A stretch of 64,000 bases of DNA from a candidate division FCPU426 bacterium (GTDB taxonomy: Bacteria; Oederibacteriota; Muellerivitia; Muellerivitales; Muellerivitaceae), in assembly GCA_003152075.1 (NCBI GenBank), contig PLZG01000098.1:1-64000 (forward strand), in the 5' to 3' direction. Of the stretch, positions 16,393 through 24,657 are shown piece by piece. How positions within the stretch are numbered: the first letter of the stretch is position 1; each line of letters begins with the position of its first letter. The notes beneath the pieces were generated by a model. That model searched no databases. It worked only from the letters and a program-made list of their open reading frames with translations, and was not told the origin of the DNA. The position numbers and the translations under genes are program-made.

Positions 16393-16767
16393 TTAAAGAG
16401 AAAATCTACCGGGAGGCCCCAATAAGATGATAATTAATATAATCATCATCAATACCGCCGCTCCGTAGCAACCAACCACATAAACCAAGGAGTATCCGAT
16501 TTTGTCCTTCCAACCTTCTTCCCCCCGCCATACAAAGGGAACTCCGGCGAGGGGAAAATAATAAATCATCCCGTCCAAAATTAAAAATCTCCGGGGAATG
16601 CCAAAGAGTTCCCCAACCTGATCGCCAAAACAAGCCAGCACCAGGCAAACCAAAGGCGACAGGATTGCTCTCCACCACTTCACCATCCTGCGGGAGTTCA
16701 GTTCTTGGCACTCGGGACAACGCCAAAAGTTAATAGGTGAATTGGTTTCGCAGGCGGCGCAGGTCAT
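16393..16767 (-). CDS. Zinc-ribbon membrane protein
   Basis: 124 residues. CxxC pairs at Cys3/Cys6 and Cys17/Cys20 form a short zinc ribbon at the N-terminus. Three hydrophobic segments follow (about 34-50, 62-80 and 90-118). The order ribbon-then-membrane is common in small bacterial membrane proteins without known function. The ATG lies 1 bp after the stop of the upstream Yip1-like gene and the next gene starts 14 bp downstream, so it is inside the ispH operon. Confidence 0.65.
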   Translation of the reverse strand: MTCAACETNSPINFWRCPECQELNSRRMVKWWRAILSPLVCLVLACFGDQVGELFGIPRRFLILDGMIYYFPLAGVPFVWRGEEGWKDKIGYSLVYVVGCYGAAVLMMIILIIILLGPPGRFSL

Positions 16768-16768
16768 G

Positions 16769-17500
16769 TCACTCCCCCATGACGCGGAACCAGTGGGTGA
16801 GGAAAAACACCTTCTCGTCCGCCAGGAATAATTTGGAGGTTCCCAAAATCGGGCGCAGGATGGTGCTCATTTGGAACGAAACCAGCAGGAACACGAAGGC
16901 CCAAAAGACCAGGCCTTCCGAATAGGCCTTCCCCAAAAGGCCGAAACCCGCGGACAAGAGCCGGAAACCGAAGCCCACCGAGATGACCCAGAAAATCAGG
17001 TGGATCCACCCGATAAACACGATGTTGTTGGTCGTCTGCGAGAATATCCAAAGAACCGGCGCGAATCCCGCCAGCAAAAGCACCACCAGGGCCAGCGCCA
17101 GGACCAGCAGGGAAAAAACGGTCCCGATTTTCAGGTCCGCCCCGTTGACGCAGGTGAAAACGTAAAGGCTGGGAAAAGTCAGCAGGGCGCTGACCATCAG
17201 GCCAAAGGCTATCTTGACCGGGGAAGCCCACAGCTGGGTGCCTCCCGAATAGCTTCCCATGATGAGCCCGTAAAAAAGGGCTCCCACGATTACCGTCAGG
17301 ATCAAATAGGGCATCCACCTTCTGGTTCCGCCCGAAATCTCATACACCAATTGGGCGGGATGCTTCAGCAGGCTTTCCAAGGCCGAGGCCCAACCCAAGG
17401 GGCCCGCCACCTTTTTAAAATCCGAATCCAATTTTCCAAGGTACCCCCTTTTTCGATCCTTCAAACTGGGGACTGCCGCCGCTTCCTGATAGTTTTCCAT
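16769..17500 (-). CDS. Yip1-like membrane protein (paralogue 1 of 3)
   Basis: 243 residues. A hydrophilic N-terminus of about 60 residues is followed by five membrane segments. The pattern (ALESLLKHPAQLVYEISGGTRRWMPYLILTVIVGALFYGLIMG, then LTFPSLYVFTCVNGADLKIGTVFSLL, then RPILG) fits the Yip1 family. The two upstream genes have the same spacing of segments, including the first-span motif FxYGxxxG and the late LRPxxG motif, so three paralogues stand in tandem. Bacterial Yip1 proteins have no established role; eukaryotic relatives act in membrane trafficking. Confidence 0.7.
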   Translation of the reverse strand: MENYQEAAAVPSLKDRKRGYLGKLDSDFKKVAGPLGWASALESLLKHPAQLVYEISGGTRRWMPYLILTVIVGALFYGLIMGSYSGGTQLWASPVKIAFGLMVSALLTFPSLYVFTCVNGADLKIGTVFSLLVLALALVVLLLAGFAPVLWIFSQTTNNIVFIGWIHLIFWVISVGFGFRLLSAGFGLLGKAYSEGLVFWAFVFLLVSFQMSTILRPILGTSKLFLADEKVFFLTHWFRVMGE

Positions 17501-17520
17501 GTCCGTCTCCTTTCAAATTT

Positions 17521-18225
17521 TTACTTTGCCAACCTTGAAACCTTTTCCGTCAAATCGTCATAAAAACTTCCTTTCACCAAGGCCTCGTCACAATAAAACT
17601 CCACCGGTATGGTTGGCTTTCCAATGAAGGGCCTCAAATACCACGACAATTGAGAGCCCAATAAAAGGTTCTCCGCCAGCCAGGCCAGGAAGATCAGCCG
17701 GGCGATGGTCTTGTCCCGGCAAACGCGCGAAAGCAGGTGGAACAACCGCACGTGGGAGGCGATCCCCACCCCGGCGATGACGGTCACTTGAAAGATCGTG
17801 ATGATGGCGTGCCCCAACATTTTCCCGGGCCCGGTGGCGGAGGGAGCGGCCCAATCCATGAAGAGGCCGATGGGAGCCAGGCTCAGCAGGATCGTCACCA
17901 TGACCGCGTAACCCATCAGCTGGATGACAAGGCTTTGGCGAAAGGAAAAACGCGCCCCCAGGAGGGAAGCCAGCATCCAATTGGCCGCCGCCGTTCCCGA
18001 AAGGGTGGCCGCGATCAAAACCGGCGATTTGATGGCCGCCCAAAGGCCTTGCAGTGGCGCGCGCCACAATCCGATGGTGAAACCGTAGATGAAAAAACCT
18101 CCCAAAACCCATCCCAGGCAAAAGAGGGACCAGGCCCTTTTATCTTCCTCAAGCCAATCCACGGCTTCCGCGCTGCCTTGGCAAAGTTTTTTCAGGCGCT
18201 TGAAATAATCCATGGTCAGCTTCAT
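17521..18225 (-). CDS. Yip1-like membrane protein (paralogue 2 of 3)
   Basis: 234 residues, five or six membrane spans. It is a close paralogue of the next upstream gene: both start with RLKKLCQGSAEAVDWLEEDKR, share GGFFIYGF and end with SWYLRPF-G-P--PVEF. Strong purine-rich GGGGGGAAAGAG precedes the ATG. The near-identical N-terminal 40 residues, with DNA identity over the same stretch, indicate a recent duplication. The function is unknown. Confidence 0.7.
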   Translation of the reverse strand: MKLTMDYFKRLKKLCQGSAEAVDWLEEDKRAWSLFCLGWVLGGFFIYGFTIGLWRAPLQGLWAAIKSPVLIAATLSGTAAANWMLASLLGARFSFRQSLVIQLMGYAVMVTILLSLAPIGLFMDWAAPSATGPGKMLGHAIITIFQVTVIAGVGIASHVRLFHLLSRVCRDKTIARLIFLAWLAENLLLGSQLSWYLRPFIGKPTIPVEFYCDEALVKGSFYDDLTEKVSRLAK

Positions 18226-18240
18226 TTCTCTTTCCCCCCC

Positions 18241-18945
18241 TCAATACTTCAACCGTGAAAGGGCCCCGGTTAGGCCGCTGTAAAAACTCCCAGCGTGCCA
18301 GGCATTGCCATGAAAGAACTCCACAGGTTTAGTCGGGTTTCCCATGAAAGGCCTCAAGTACCAAGAGAAATGGGAACCCAGGAACAAATTGTTGGCCATC
18401 CAGACCAGCAGGACCCAACGGGCCACCGAACGGTCTCGGCAGAGGTATAGGATCAATTGAAAAAGCCGGACATGGGCAACCACGCCTGCCCCCGCGATTC
18501 CCACCACTTGGAACAAGCTAACGGCCACATAGCCTGTCCAAGCGTCCTTACCAAGGGCCGAGGGGGCACAACCATCTAAGAAAAGACCCAGCGGAATCAA
18601 GCTCATGAGGATTGTGACTAAGACCACATAACCCATGAATTGGACAAGGAGGCTCTGGCGCAATGAAAGGGAGATGCCCAAAAGGGACGCCAGCATCCAA
18701 TTGGCCATGGCCGTGCCCAACGAGGTGACCACCATGAGAACCGGAGTTTTGATGACCCCATAAAAACCTTGTAGGGGCGCCCTCCAAACCCCCACGGCGA
18801 AACCGTAAATGAAAAAACCTCCCAAAACCCAGGCCAGGCAGAAGAGGGACCAGGACCTTTTATCTTCCTCAAGCCAATCCACGGCTTCCGCGCTGCCTTG
18901 GCAGAGTTTTTTCAGGCGGTGAAGATAGGCCAAATTAACTTTCAT
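18241..18945 (-). CDS. Yip1-like membrane protein (paralogue 3 of 3)
   Basis: 234 residues from the ATG at 18945, preceded by GGGGGATC; an upstream ATG-like start would run far into the neighbouring gene. It has the same architecture as paralogue 2 and is close to it at the amino-acid level throughout. It overlaps the upstream 167-residue gene by 11 bp and is followed 15 bp later by paralogue 2, so all three are co-transcribed with ispH. Confidence 0.7.
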   Translation of the reverse strand: MKVNLAYLHRLKKLCQGSAEAVDWLEEDKRSWSLFCLAWVLGGFFIYGFAVGVWRAPLQGFYGVIKTPVLMVVTSLGTAMANWMLASLLGISLSLRQSLLVQFMGYVVLVTILMSLIPLGLFLDGCAPSALGKDAWTGYVAVSLFQVVGIAGAGVVAHVRLFQLILYLCRDRSVARWVLLVWMANNLFLGSHFSWYLRPFMGNPTKPVEFFHGNAWHAGSFYSGLTGALSRLKY

Positions 18946-19438
18946 GTTGATCCCCCTTCCGGAAAAAGGCCCGTCCGAAAAGAAGACGGAATGCCGCCGA
19001 ACCAAAACCTATCGGGGGTATGGCCATGAACCAAAGCTCCGTCAAACGAAAGGGGCTGTCCGAGTATCCTTGGTGGAACAATTCGAAAGCGGGTCCATGT
19101 GGATCCAGCCATGCCCAAACCCCGATCCAAAGGTTCGCCAGTAAAAAATCGGCCAAGACGAACCAAAGGGAACCTGCCATGCGCTTGATAAGAACCAGCT
19201 TGAGGAGCAAAGACCCGATGAGGTGCAGGGAAAGGAGCCTGTAGAAAAAAGTGAAGATCATGACCATCATTACCACAAAGCCCAAATCGCCCCAATTATA
19301 AGAGAGAAAATTATTTTGCTCAAAACCCGTGGCCAAAATCCCGGCTAAAAAATAGAAAGGGACTTCGCACAAAAGACTGAGGGCCCAAAAACCAAACCAC
19401 TTGCCGAAACCTTTCAAGATGTTCAGGTACATTTCCAT
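18935..19438 (-). CDS. Four-span membrane protein of unknown function
   Basis: 167 residues from the ATG at 19438 with GGGGGGAT upstream (an alternative ATG is two codons later). Membrane segments lie around residues 10-35, 45-80, 82-110 and 135-155. No family was recognised. It starts 29 bp after the ispH stop and overlaps the start of the Yip1-like paralogue by 11 bp. Position points to the envelope function shared by this operon. Confidence 0.6.
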   Translation of the reverse strand: MEMYLNILKGFGKWFGFWALSLLCEVPFYFLAGILATGFEQNNFLSYNWGDLGFVVMMVMIFTFFYRLLSLHLIGSLLLKLVLIKRMAGSLWFVLADFLLANLWIGVWAWLDPHGPAFELFHQGYSDSPFRLTELWFMAIPPIGFGSAAFRLLFGRAFFRKGDQHES

Positions 19439-19467
19439 TTCTATCCCCCCATTTAAGGAACGGACTT

Positions 19468-20322
19468 TCACTTGATCACCGCCGCTTCCAGGCTGACGAG
19501 CGCCTGGTAAACTGCCTCGATCGTCTCGTCCAAAGTGGAGGTCCCCGCCGTCAACCCGATGGTTTCAAACCCCTTGAACCAATCCGGGTTGAGCTCCCCC
19601 TCCTTCTCCACTTGGAACGAGGGGACATGGCGGGATTGGGCTAGGAGGGAAAGTTGCCGGGTGTTGTTGGAGTTCTTTCCCCCCACCACCACCAAGGCGT
19701 CCACCCGGGCCAGGAGCTCCTCCACCGCTTCCTGCCGCTCCCGGGTGGGGCGGCAGATGGTGTCCACGAAGCGGATTTCCTTGCCGAAATTCCTGCGGGC
19801 GATTTTCTGAAAGAGGCGGTCCAAAAGGGCCGGCGGAGTGGTGGTTTGGCAGAGGATGCCGATCCGGTCCGCCTCGTAAATGCGGACATCCTCGGGATTT
19901 TCCACCACCGCGAATTTTTCAAGGTCGCCCGTCAGGCCCTTCACTTCCACGTGGTCCTTGCGGCCGATGATGACGACGAAGTAGCCCCGTTTAGCGAAAT
20001 CCTTCGCCAATTCGTGGACCCGGCGCACCAGGGGGCAGGTGGTGTCGATCAGGGTCTTGCCCTCGTTCCGGAGGGCCAGGCGTTCCCGGTCGCTCACCCC
20101 GTGGGCCGTGAGGACCACCCTTGATTTAAGAATCGATGGCGAACGATCCGATTCCTCCACCATCGAAATCCCCTTCTCCTCAAGGCGGCGGGTCACCTCG
20201 CCGTTATGGACCAGCTGGCCGTAAACCGTGACTTCGTTGGGTTGGGGCAATCCCATCACCTTTTCCAAGGCGTCCTTCACCCCAAAACACATTCCCATCG
20301 CCTGCGCTCGTAAGACTCTCAT
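19468..20322 (-). CDS. ispH: 4-hydroxy-3-methylbut-2-enyl diphosphate reductase
   Basis: 284 residues, typical for IspH. It performs the last step of the MEP pathway, making IPP and DMAPP with a 4Fe-4S cluster in the cytosol. The three cluster cysteines are visible: MGMCFGVKDAL at the start, DTTCPLVRRVH near residue 93 and FVDTICRPTRERQEAV near residue 190. The GGKNSNNTRQL motif near 215 binds the diphosphate. The start is fixed by GGAGGAG just before the ATG. It heads an operon of seven further membrane-related genes, and the palindrome CTTTGCAATGCAAAG lies 25 bp upstream of its start. Confidence 0.95.
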   Translation of the reverse strand: MRVLRAQAMGMCFGVKDALEKVMGLPQPNEVTVYGQLVHNGEVTRRLEEKGISMVEESDRSPSILKSRVVLTAHGVSDRERLALRNEGKTLIDTTCPLVRRVHELAKDFAKRGYFVVIIGRKDHVEVKGLTGDLEKFAVVENPEDVRIYEADRIGILCQTTTPPALLDRLFQKIARRNFGKEIRFVDTICRPTRERQEAVEELLARVDALVVVGGKNSNNTRQLSLLAQSRHVPSFQVEKEGELNPDWFKGFETIGLTAGTSTLDETIEAVYQALVSLEAAVIK

Positions 20323-20346
20323 AGCTCCTCCTTCAGTCACAAACCA

Positions 20347-20361
20347 CTTTGCAATGCAAAG
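20347..20361. promoter_or_regulatory. Palindromic operator upstream of ispH
   Basis: CTTTGCAATGCAAAG is a perfect 7-1-7 palindrome, in the 57-bp gap between the winged-helix gene and ispH. It matches the site at 21398-21414 at 14 of 15 positions (that copy has TGTAAAG on one side). It is the likely binding site of the winged-helix regulator, so the ispH operon is inferred to be its target. A good -10 box is not visible here. Confidence 0.7.
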
Positions 20362-20379
20362 CTAAAGCACAAAAAAAAG

Positions 20380-20778
20380 TCAGGCAGGCGCCCAACTCGA
20401 ATTTCCGCTCTTCTTGGAACCCTCTTCCCTTAAGACCTTTTCAACCGAGGCGTCCTTAACCACATTTCCCAACTCTTCCAGGTAATCCAAAAACCGTTTC
20501 CGGCCCTCTTTGCTCAGGCGGCAAAGGGTCTTGGGTTTTTTGCCCTCGTAGCCCTTTTCAACCTCAACCAATTTTTCGTCCTCAAGGACTTTTAAATGCC
20601 GGCTCAAATTTCCATCGGTGAGGGCGCAAAGTTCCTTGATGTCGCCGAAGGTCAGGTCGTCCTTATGGGTCAAAAGGCAGGTCATGATACCCAGCCTCGC
20701 CTTTTCATGGATGGCGCGGTCCAGCCCCTCATAGGCATGCCGGCCAGCCTGGGATCCGGTTGTTCTTTTCCCCGTCAT
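20380..20778 (-). CDS. Winged-helix transcriptional regulator (HTH_34 / ArsR-like)
   Basis: 132 residues. The winged helix occupies about residues 20-100: AIHEKARLGIMTCLLTHKDDLTFGDIKELCALTDGNLSRHLKVLEDEKLVEVEKGYEGKKPKTL-. This is the small one-domain type (PF13601-like), usually encoded next to a membrane partner, exactly as here. No metal-binding cysteines are arranged for ArsR sensing. The gene overlaps the upstream membrane gene by four bases. Two copies of one palindrome, upstream of this operon and of ispH, are likely operators. Confidence 0.85.
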   Translation of the reverse strand: MTGKRTTGSQAGRHAYEGLDRAIHEKARLGIMTCLLTHKDDLTFGDIKELCALTDGNLSRHLKVLEDEKLVEVEKGYEGKKPKTLCRLSKEGRKRFLDYLEELGNVVKDASVEKVLREEGSKKSGNSSWAPA

Positions 20779-21377
20779 GGCTTTTTCCTCTCAAGGTTGA
20801 AATAAAGAATGGAGGCCCCCGCTAAAAGCCCAAGGCTGAAATCCAGTCCCATACCCCAAGGGGAAAGACTTTGTCCCGAGGGAACCAAAGCCAGCAAGAC
20901 CACCCCGCCCAGGAAAAAAGAGGCTGCCATCCAATGGATGGAACCGGGAAGGTAGGGTTTGGAGGCGTAAACACCCATTCCAAACAGGATGGACCAGAGG
21001 CCCGGAAGCAAAACGATAAAGGACTCGCTGGTCTTGCAAACGGCGAAGGTGAGGAAAGCCCCCGCGAAGAGGCAGGGCAGGAACTGGCCCAACGCCAAAC
21101 GGGTTTTTTTACGTTCCAGGGGAGTTTCGTAAGCCACGTAATGGAAAAAAATCTGGCTTAACGGAAGCAACAAGTTAATAACACCTACCGCGACCCAGAA
21201 ATAAACGAAGGAAAGGGGATGTTCGGCTGCCACAAAGCGGGGCTGAAAGAAAGCGGCGCCCAGGGCCACCAATCCCATCGCGGCCGTCAAAACCGACCGG
21301 TACCCCCGATACAGTTCCGAGCGTTGGACGTGATTGTGGATTTCTTCCAGTTGTTCTAGCGCTTCGTTGATTCCCAT
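20775..21377 (-). CDS. Membrane partner of the winged-helix regulator
   Basis: 200 residues from the ATG at 21377. A short amphipathic N-terminus (INEALEQLEEIHNHVQRSELYRGYRSV) precedes five to six membrane segments. Proteins of this type are commonly encoded with a winged-helix repressor and may sense the membrane state, but this is inference. There is no Shine-Dalgarno: a TTTACA/TATATT promoter places the transcription start at or next to the A of the ATG, so the mRNA is probably leaderless. It overlaps the regulator gene by four bases. Confidence 0.7.
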   Translation of the reverse strand: MGINEALEQLEEIHNHVQRSELYRGYRSVLTAAMGLVALGAAFFQPRFVAAEHPLSFVYFWVAVGVINLLLPLSQIFFHYVAYETPLERKKTRLALGQFLPCLFAGAFLTFAVCKTSESFIVLLPGLWSILFGMGVYASKPYLPGSIHWMAASFFLGGVVLLALVPSGQSLSPWGMGLDFSLGLLAGASILYFNLERKKP

Positions 21378-21383
21378 GAGAGA

Positions 21384-21414
21384 AATATACCCCACTTACT
21401 TTGCAATGTAAAGT
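21384..21414 (-). promoter_or_regulatory. Promoter TTTACA-17-TATATT overlapped by a palindromic operator
   Basis: Read on the minus strand, TTTACA (21412-21407), a 17-bp spacer and TATATT (21389-21384) give a good sigma-70 promoter. The 17-bp near-palindrome ACTTTGCAATGTAAAGT (21398-21414) covers the -35 box, where a bound repressor would block RNA polymerase. The -10 ends seven bases before the ATG of the membrane gene, which predicts a leaderless transcript. Confidence 0.75.
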
Positions 21415-21492
21415 ACTTTTTATTTAATTTTATTAGAGGGTTATCGGGGCCTTCCCTATGAGGCGGGGTTTTAATCCGGTAAAATAACCCTT

Positions 21493-23133
21493 ATGCGAGC
21501 ATCCCCTAAAATCGCGTCCTGTTGGTGGCTTTGCGCTTTCGCGGTCTTTTTCTCCCTTCAAACTGTTCCCCGTATTTTCATTGAGTCCCCCATCAACGAT
21601 GAACCTATCGACTTGACAGACGGTTATTTTTATTGGAAAGGGGATGTCACTACGGACGGAAGCCACCCTCCTTTTTTAAAAATGCTGCAGGCCCTCCCCT
21701 TGAGGGCAATGAACCTTTCGGATTCCGTCGACCCGAAAATGAAGCTGCCTTTAGAGCGCGCCTACAATTTCTTATTTGTCCAAAACAAGGAACATTTTGA
21801 GGGAATGGTTAGCCTCGGGCGTTTCACCACCCTATTTTTCGCCCTGGGCATTGGCTGGCTGATTTTTAGGTTAACCCGAAAAGGGACTTTGGTTGTTTGT
21901 ATTTCGGCCATGATTCTCTGGGTATTCGAGCCTACCACCCTGGCCTTTTCAAGCTTATGCGGCTCGGACATCCCCGGAACCTTTTTCTTTGTTTCCGCCA
22001 TCCTGGTATTCCAAAAATTTCTGGAAAACCGCGGGGTTAAATGGGGCTTGGCCTTAGGAACCCTAACCACGATGGCGGTTTTTTCGAAATTCTCGAACCT
22101 TTTCCTGGTTCCCATTTTCATCATCCTGGAGCTCGCCCAGGTTTGGCGGTTAAAAAGGCCAACCTTCCCCCGAATCTCTTTGATTCTGAAAAGCTATGGT
22201 GCCGCCCTCCTGGTTTTCTTTTTTTTTATCTTCCTTCTTTATCTACCGGGAACCTTGGGTGATCCCAGTCACCAAAGCCCATTCGCTTATTTGTTCCAAA
22301 ATATAAGGGCCATCATTTTCATTTTTTCCCAACATCATCCCAATTATTTCCTGGGCTTGGGTTCCCGCCACAATAACTGGTTTTACTTTCCCGTGGCTTT
22401 CGCCTTAAAAACCACCCTGCCTTTTTTCATTCTGACGGCACTGGCCTTGGGTATGGGGTTGGCGAAAAAAATCACATTCCCTCCCTGGATTTGGATTCCT
22501 CCCCTTCTCTTTTTCGCCTTTATCCTGAATGTCCAAAATATGGGGGTTCGCTACCTTTTGCCTGCTTTCCCTTTTTTGATCTTGATGGGCGCCCTTGTGC
22601 TCGGACAACTTTGGAAATGGAAACCCCATTGGGGCGGAAGGGTTGGGAAAATTTTAGTGGTGGGCCTTCTGCTTTGGCATTCGGTGAGCGTCCTTTCCAA
22701 TTACCCCAACATGATCGGCTATTTCAATGACTTCATTCCGGAATCAAAAAAAGTTTATTACCTGGGGGATACCAACCTGGATTTCGGGCAAGACGTGAAA
22801 AAATTCGCTCGAGCCGCCCAAGAAAAAGGCTGGAAAAAAGTGAAGTTAGCGCAATTCGGGGGAACCACTGACCCGTCCTTTTACGGCTTCGCCTGGTCCC
22901 CCTGGACTCAAAAAGATTTGGCCGGGCCCCAACCGGGTTGGGTTTACGCCGTCAACATGACCATGCTTCAATTAGGCCCGCTCTTCCAGCCCGATTTGAC
23001 CCCCATCGCCCAAAGCTGGGTGATCAATCTTCCCCCAACGGGCCGAATTGGAAATAGTTGGATTTATTTTGAAGTGCCGGGTGAGCCCCATCCCGATTCC
23101 TCGCCCGCCTTGTCCAGCGTGCGGATTTTTTAA
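21493..23133 (+). CDS. GT39-like (ArnT/PMT-type) membrane glycosyltransferase
   Basis: 546 residues with about ten membrane spans. The first extracytoplasmic loop contains the acidic motif PINDEPIDLTDG and GSHPPFLKM, as in PMT/ArnT enzymes that use polyprenyl-phosphate sugar donors. A soluble C-terminal domain (from about 415) follows the spans. The substrate is unknown. It stands alone on the plus strand, diverges from the winged-helix regulator operon by 115 bp, and ends in a 4-bp convergent overlap with the beta-propeller gene. Confidence 0.75.
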   Translation: MRASPKIASCWWLCAFAVFFSLQTVPRIFIESPINDEPIDLTDGYFYWKGDVTTDGSHPPFLKMLQALPLRAMNLSDSVDPKMKLPLERAYNFLFVQNKEHFEGMVSLGRFTTLFFALGIGWLIFRLTRKGTLVVCISAMILWVFEPTTLAFSSLCGSDIPGTFFFVSAILVFQKFLENRGVKWGLALGTLTTMAVFSKFSNLFLVPIFIILELAQVWRLKRPTFPRISLILKSYGAALLVFFFFIFLLYLPGTLGDPSHQSPFAYLFQNIRAIIFIFSQHHPNYFLGLGSRHNNWFYFPVAFALKTTLPFFILTALALGMGLAKKITFPPWIWIPPLLFFAFILNVQNMGVRYLLPAFPFLILMGALVLGQLWKWKPHWGGRVGKILVVGLLLWHSVSVLSNYPNMIGYFNDFIPESKKVYYLGDTNLDFGQDVKKFARAAQEKGWKKVKLAQFGGTTDPSFYGFAWSPWTQKDLAGPQPGWVYAVNMTMLQLGPLFQPDLTPIAQSWVINLPPTGRIGNSWIYFEVPGEPHPDSSPALSSVRIF

Positions 23134-24125
23134 TTCGCCGGCTTCATGATACGAAGCACCGGTGCTTTGTTGACCTTGGCTAGCGGGAAATAAACATAGT
23201 GGGTTTTGGTATCTATCGCCACTGAGTGGGCATTGTTGCCCACGGGATAATCCCCGAATTTTTCAACCTTCCGGTCCCTCACCCGGAACAGGGAAACTTC
23301 CCCCGACTCGGAAGCCACATAGAGGTATCCTAGGTTGGGGTCAAAGGCTATCACGTCCGGATCCTTCCCCACGTCCGAAATCCCAATTTCCTGGAAATTA
23401 TTCAGGTCCATCACCACCAGCTTCTCATTCCCGTCGCAACCAATAAAGGCTAGGTGGGAATTGGTGTCCAGGCAGAGGCCATGGGGATGCTTTCCTCCGT
23501 GGATCGGGTAACGATTGGTAATTTTTTGGGTCTTGGGATCGATGACCACCAATTCATCCTTCGACTGAACATTGACCAGGATCATGTGGGAAGCGGGGTC
23601 ATAACAGGTGTTGCCCACCTGCCCGTCCATCTTGATGGAAGCTACCCTTTTGTTTTTTTCGACATCGATGACCGTTTCCGCGCCGCCCATCTCGTCCGAA
23701 ACGAAAAGCTCGTGGGTTTCGGGAACATAGGCCATGCCATCGGGGAAATTGCCCGCCGGAACACGGGCCGTTTCCCGTAAGTTTTCAATATTGATGAAAA
23801 CCACCTGATGAAGACGGGTGACACTGGCGTAGAGGCGGTGGAGTTCGGGCACGACTAAGAGGCCCGTCACCCCGGGATAACCGGCCAGAGTGGCTTCCAC
23901 CTTGCCCAACCGCGTGTTGTAAACAATGATTTGGCCCGCGCCCATATGGGCTATATAGAGGGTATCGGTGTCGGGGTCGAAAGTCTGGTAGTCAAAACGG
24001 GAAGTGCCGCCTGTGAGGGGCACATCGGATTGGAGCCGCAGGAAAGAAGGCGGGTCCGCTAAGGCGGCGGAAAACCCCAGGAAACCTAAGACAAGCGCGG
24101 TCTTCAAATGATAGTGGTTGGGCAT
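23130..24125 (-). CDS. Secreted YVTN-type beta-propeller protein
   Basis: 331 residues from the ATG at 24125, which begins a signal peptide (residues 1-23, ending AALA). The mature part has about six blades with the repeat type DPxxxxLYIAxxGxxxIxVxDxxxxKVxxxI, e.g. PDTDTLYIAHMGAGQIIVYNT and DPNLGYLYVASESGEVSLFRV. This is the YncE/YVTN group, usually periplasmic and of unknown binding partner. The upstream EVE gene ends at 24151 in the same direction, so the two may be co-transcribed. Confidence 0.8.
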   Translation of the reverse strand: MPNHYHLKTALVLGFLGFSAALADPPSFLRLQSDVPLTGGTSRFDYQTFDPDTDTLYIAHMGAGQIIVYNTRLGKVEATLAGYPGVTGLLVVPELHRLYASVTRLHQVVFINIENLRETARVPAGNFPDGMAYVPETHELFVSDEMGGAETVIDVEKNKRVASIKMDGQVGNTCYDPASHMILVNVQSKDELVVIDPKTQKITNRYPIHGGKHPHGLCLDTNSHLAFIGCDGNEKLVVMDLNNFQEIGISDVGKDPDVIAFDPNLGYLYVASESGEVSLFRVRDRKVEKFGDYPVGNNAHSVAIDTKTHYVYFPLAKVNKAPVLRIMKPAN

Positions 24126-24150
24126 ATGGACGATTATTTTAACCGAGCTT

Positions 24151-24633
24151 TCATTCTTGGGAATCAATTAAACGGTTGATGATTTTCCACTCAGCCTCAG
24201 TGACCGGCTGAACTGACAGGCGGGAATACTTGAAAAGAGCCATGTTTTTCAGTCCTGGTACTTTCTTCAGGAAATCCAACTGCAGGATTTGCTTGCAAGA
24301 TTTCACGTATTTCACATCCACCATGTACCAGCTGGGCCTGGCCGGATCGCTCTTTGGGTCGTAATGAACGTCCTTGGGATCGAAGGCCGTGTGGTCGGGG
24401 TATCCCTCTTTGGCAATTTCACCCACTCCGGCGATGCCGCTGGGCTTGCCGCCGGAATAATAGAAGAACATGCCGTCGCCCTTTTTCATCTTGTCGCGCA
24501 TGAAGTTTCGGGCCGTATAGTTGCGTACCCCATCCCAGAAGGTGACTTTGTCCTTCTTCCATTGCTCGACCGGGTAAACATCTGGCTCAGCCTTCATCAA
24601 CCAATGCCGATACTCTTTATCCCACACGCCCAT
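24151..24633 (-). CDS. EVE-domain protein (thymocyte nuclear protein 1-like)
   Basis: 160 residues, a single EVE domain. Diagnostic segments are YRHWLMKAEPDVYPVEQWKKDKVTFWDGVRNYTARNFMRDKMKKGDGMFFYYSG at the start and PARPSWYMVDVKYVKS centrally. EVE domains are PUA-related and bind modified bases in DNA or RNA. In bacteria they sometimes associate with restriction of modified phage DNA, but no such gene is nearby here. Isolated EVE genes like this are common housekeeping ones. Confidence 0.9.
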   Translation of the reverse strand: MGVWDKEYRHWLMKAEPDVYPVEQWKKDKVTFWDGVRNYTARNFMRDKMKKGDGMFFYYSGGKPSGIAGVGEIAKEGYPDHTAFDPKDVHYDPKSDPARPSWYMVDVKYVKSCKQILQLDFLKKVPGLKNMALFKYSRLSVQPVTEAEWKIINRLIDSQE

Positions 24634-24657
24634 TTTGATTTCCTTAATTAAATTTTT

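Noticed and set aside
14996-16396. Pro/Arg-rich plus-strand open frames
   Set aside because: Antisense to the 511-residue gene with no ribosome sites or recognisable protein pattern.
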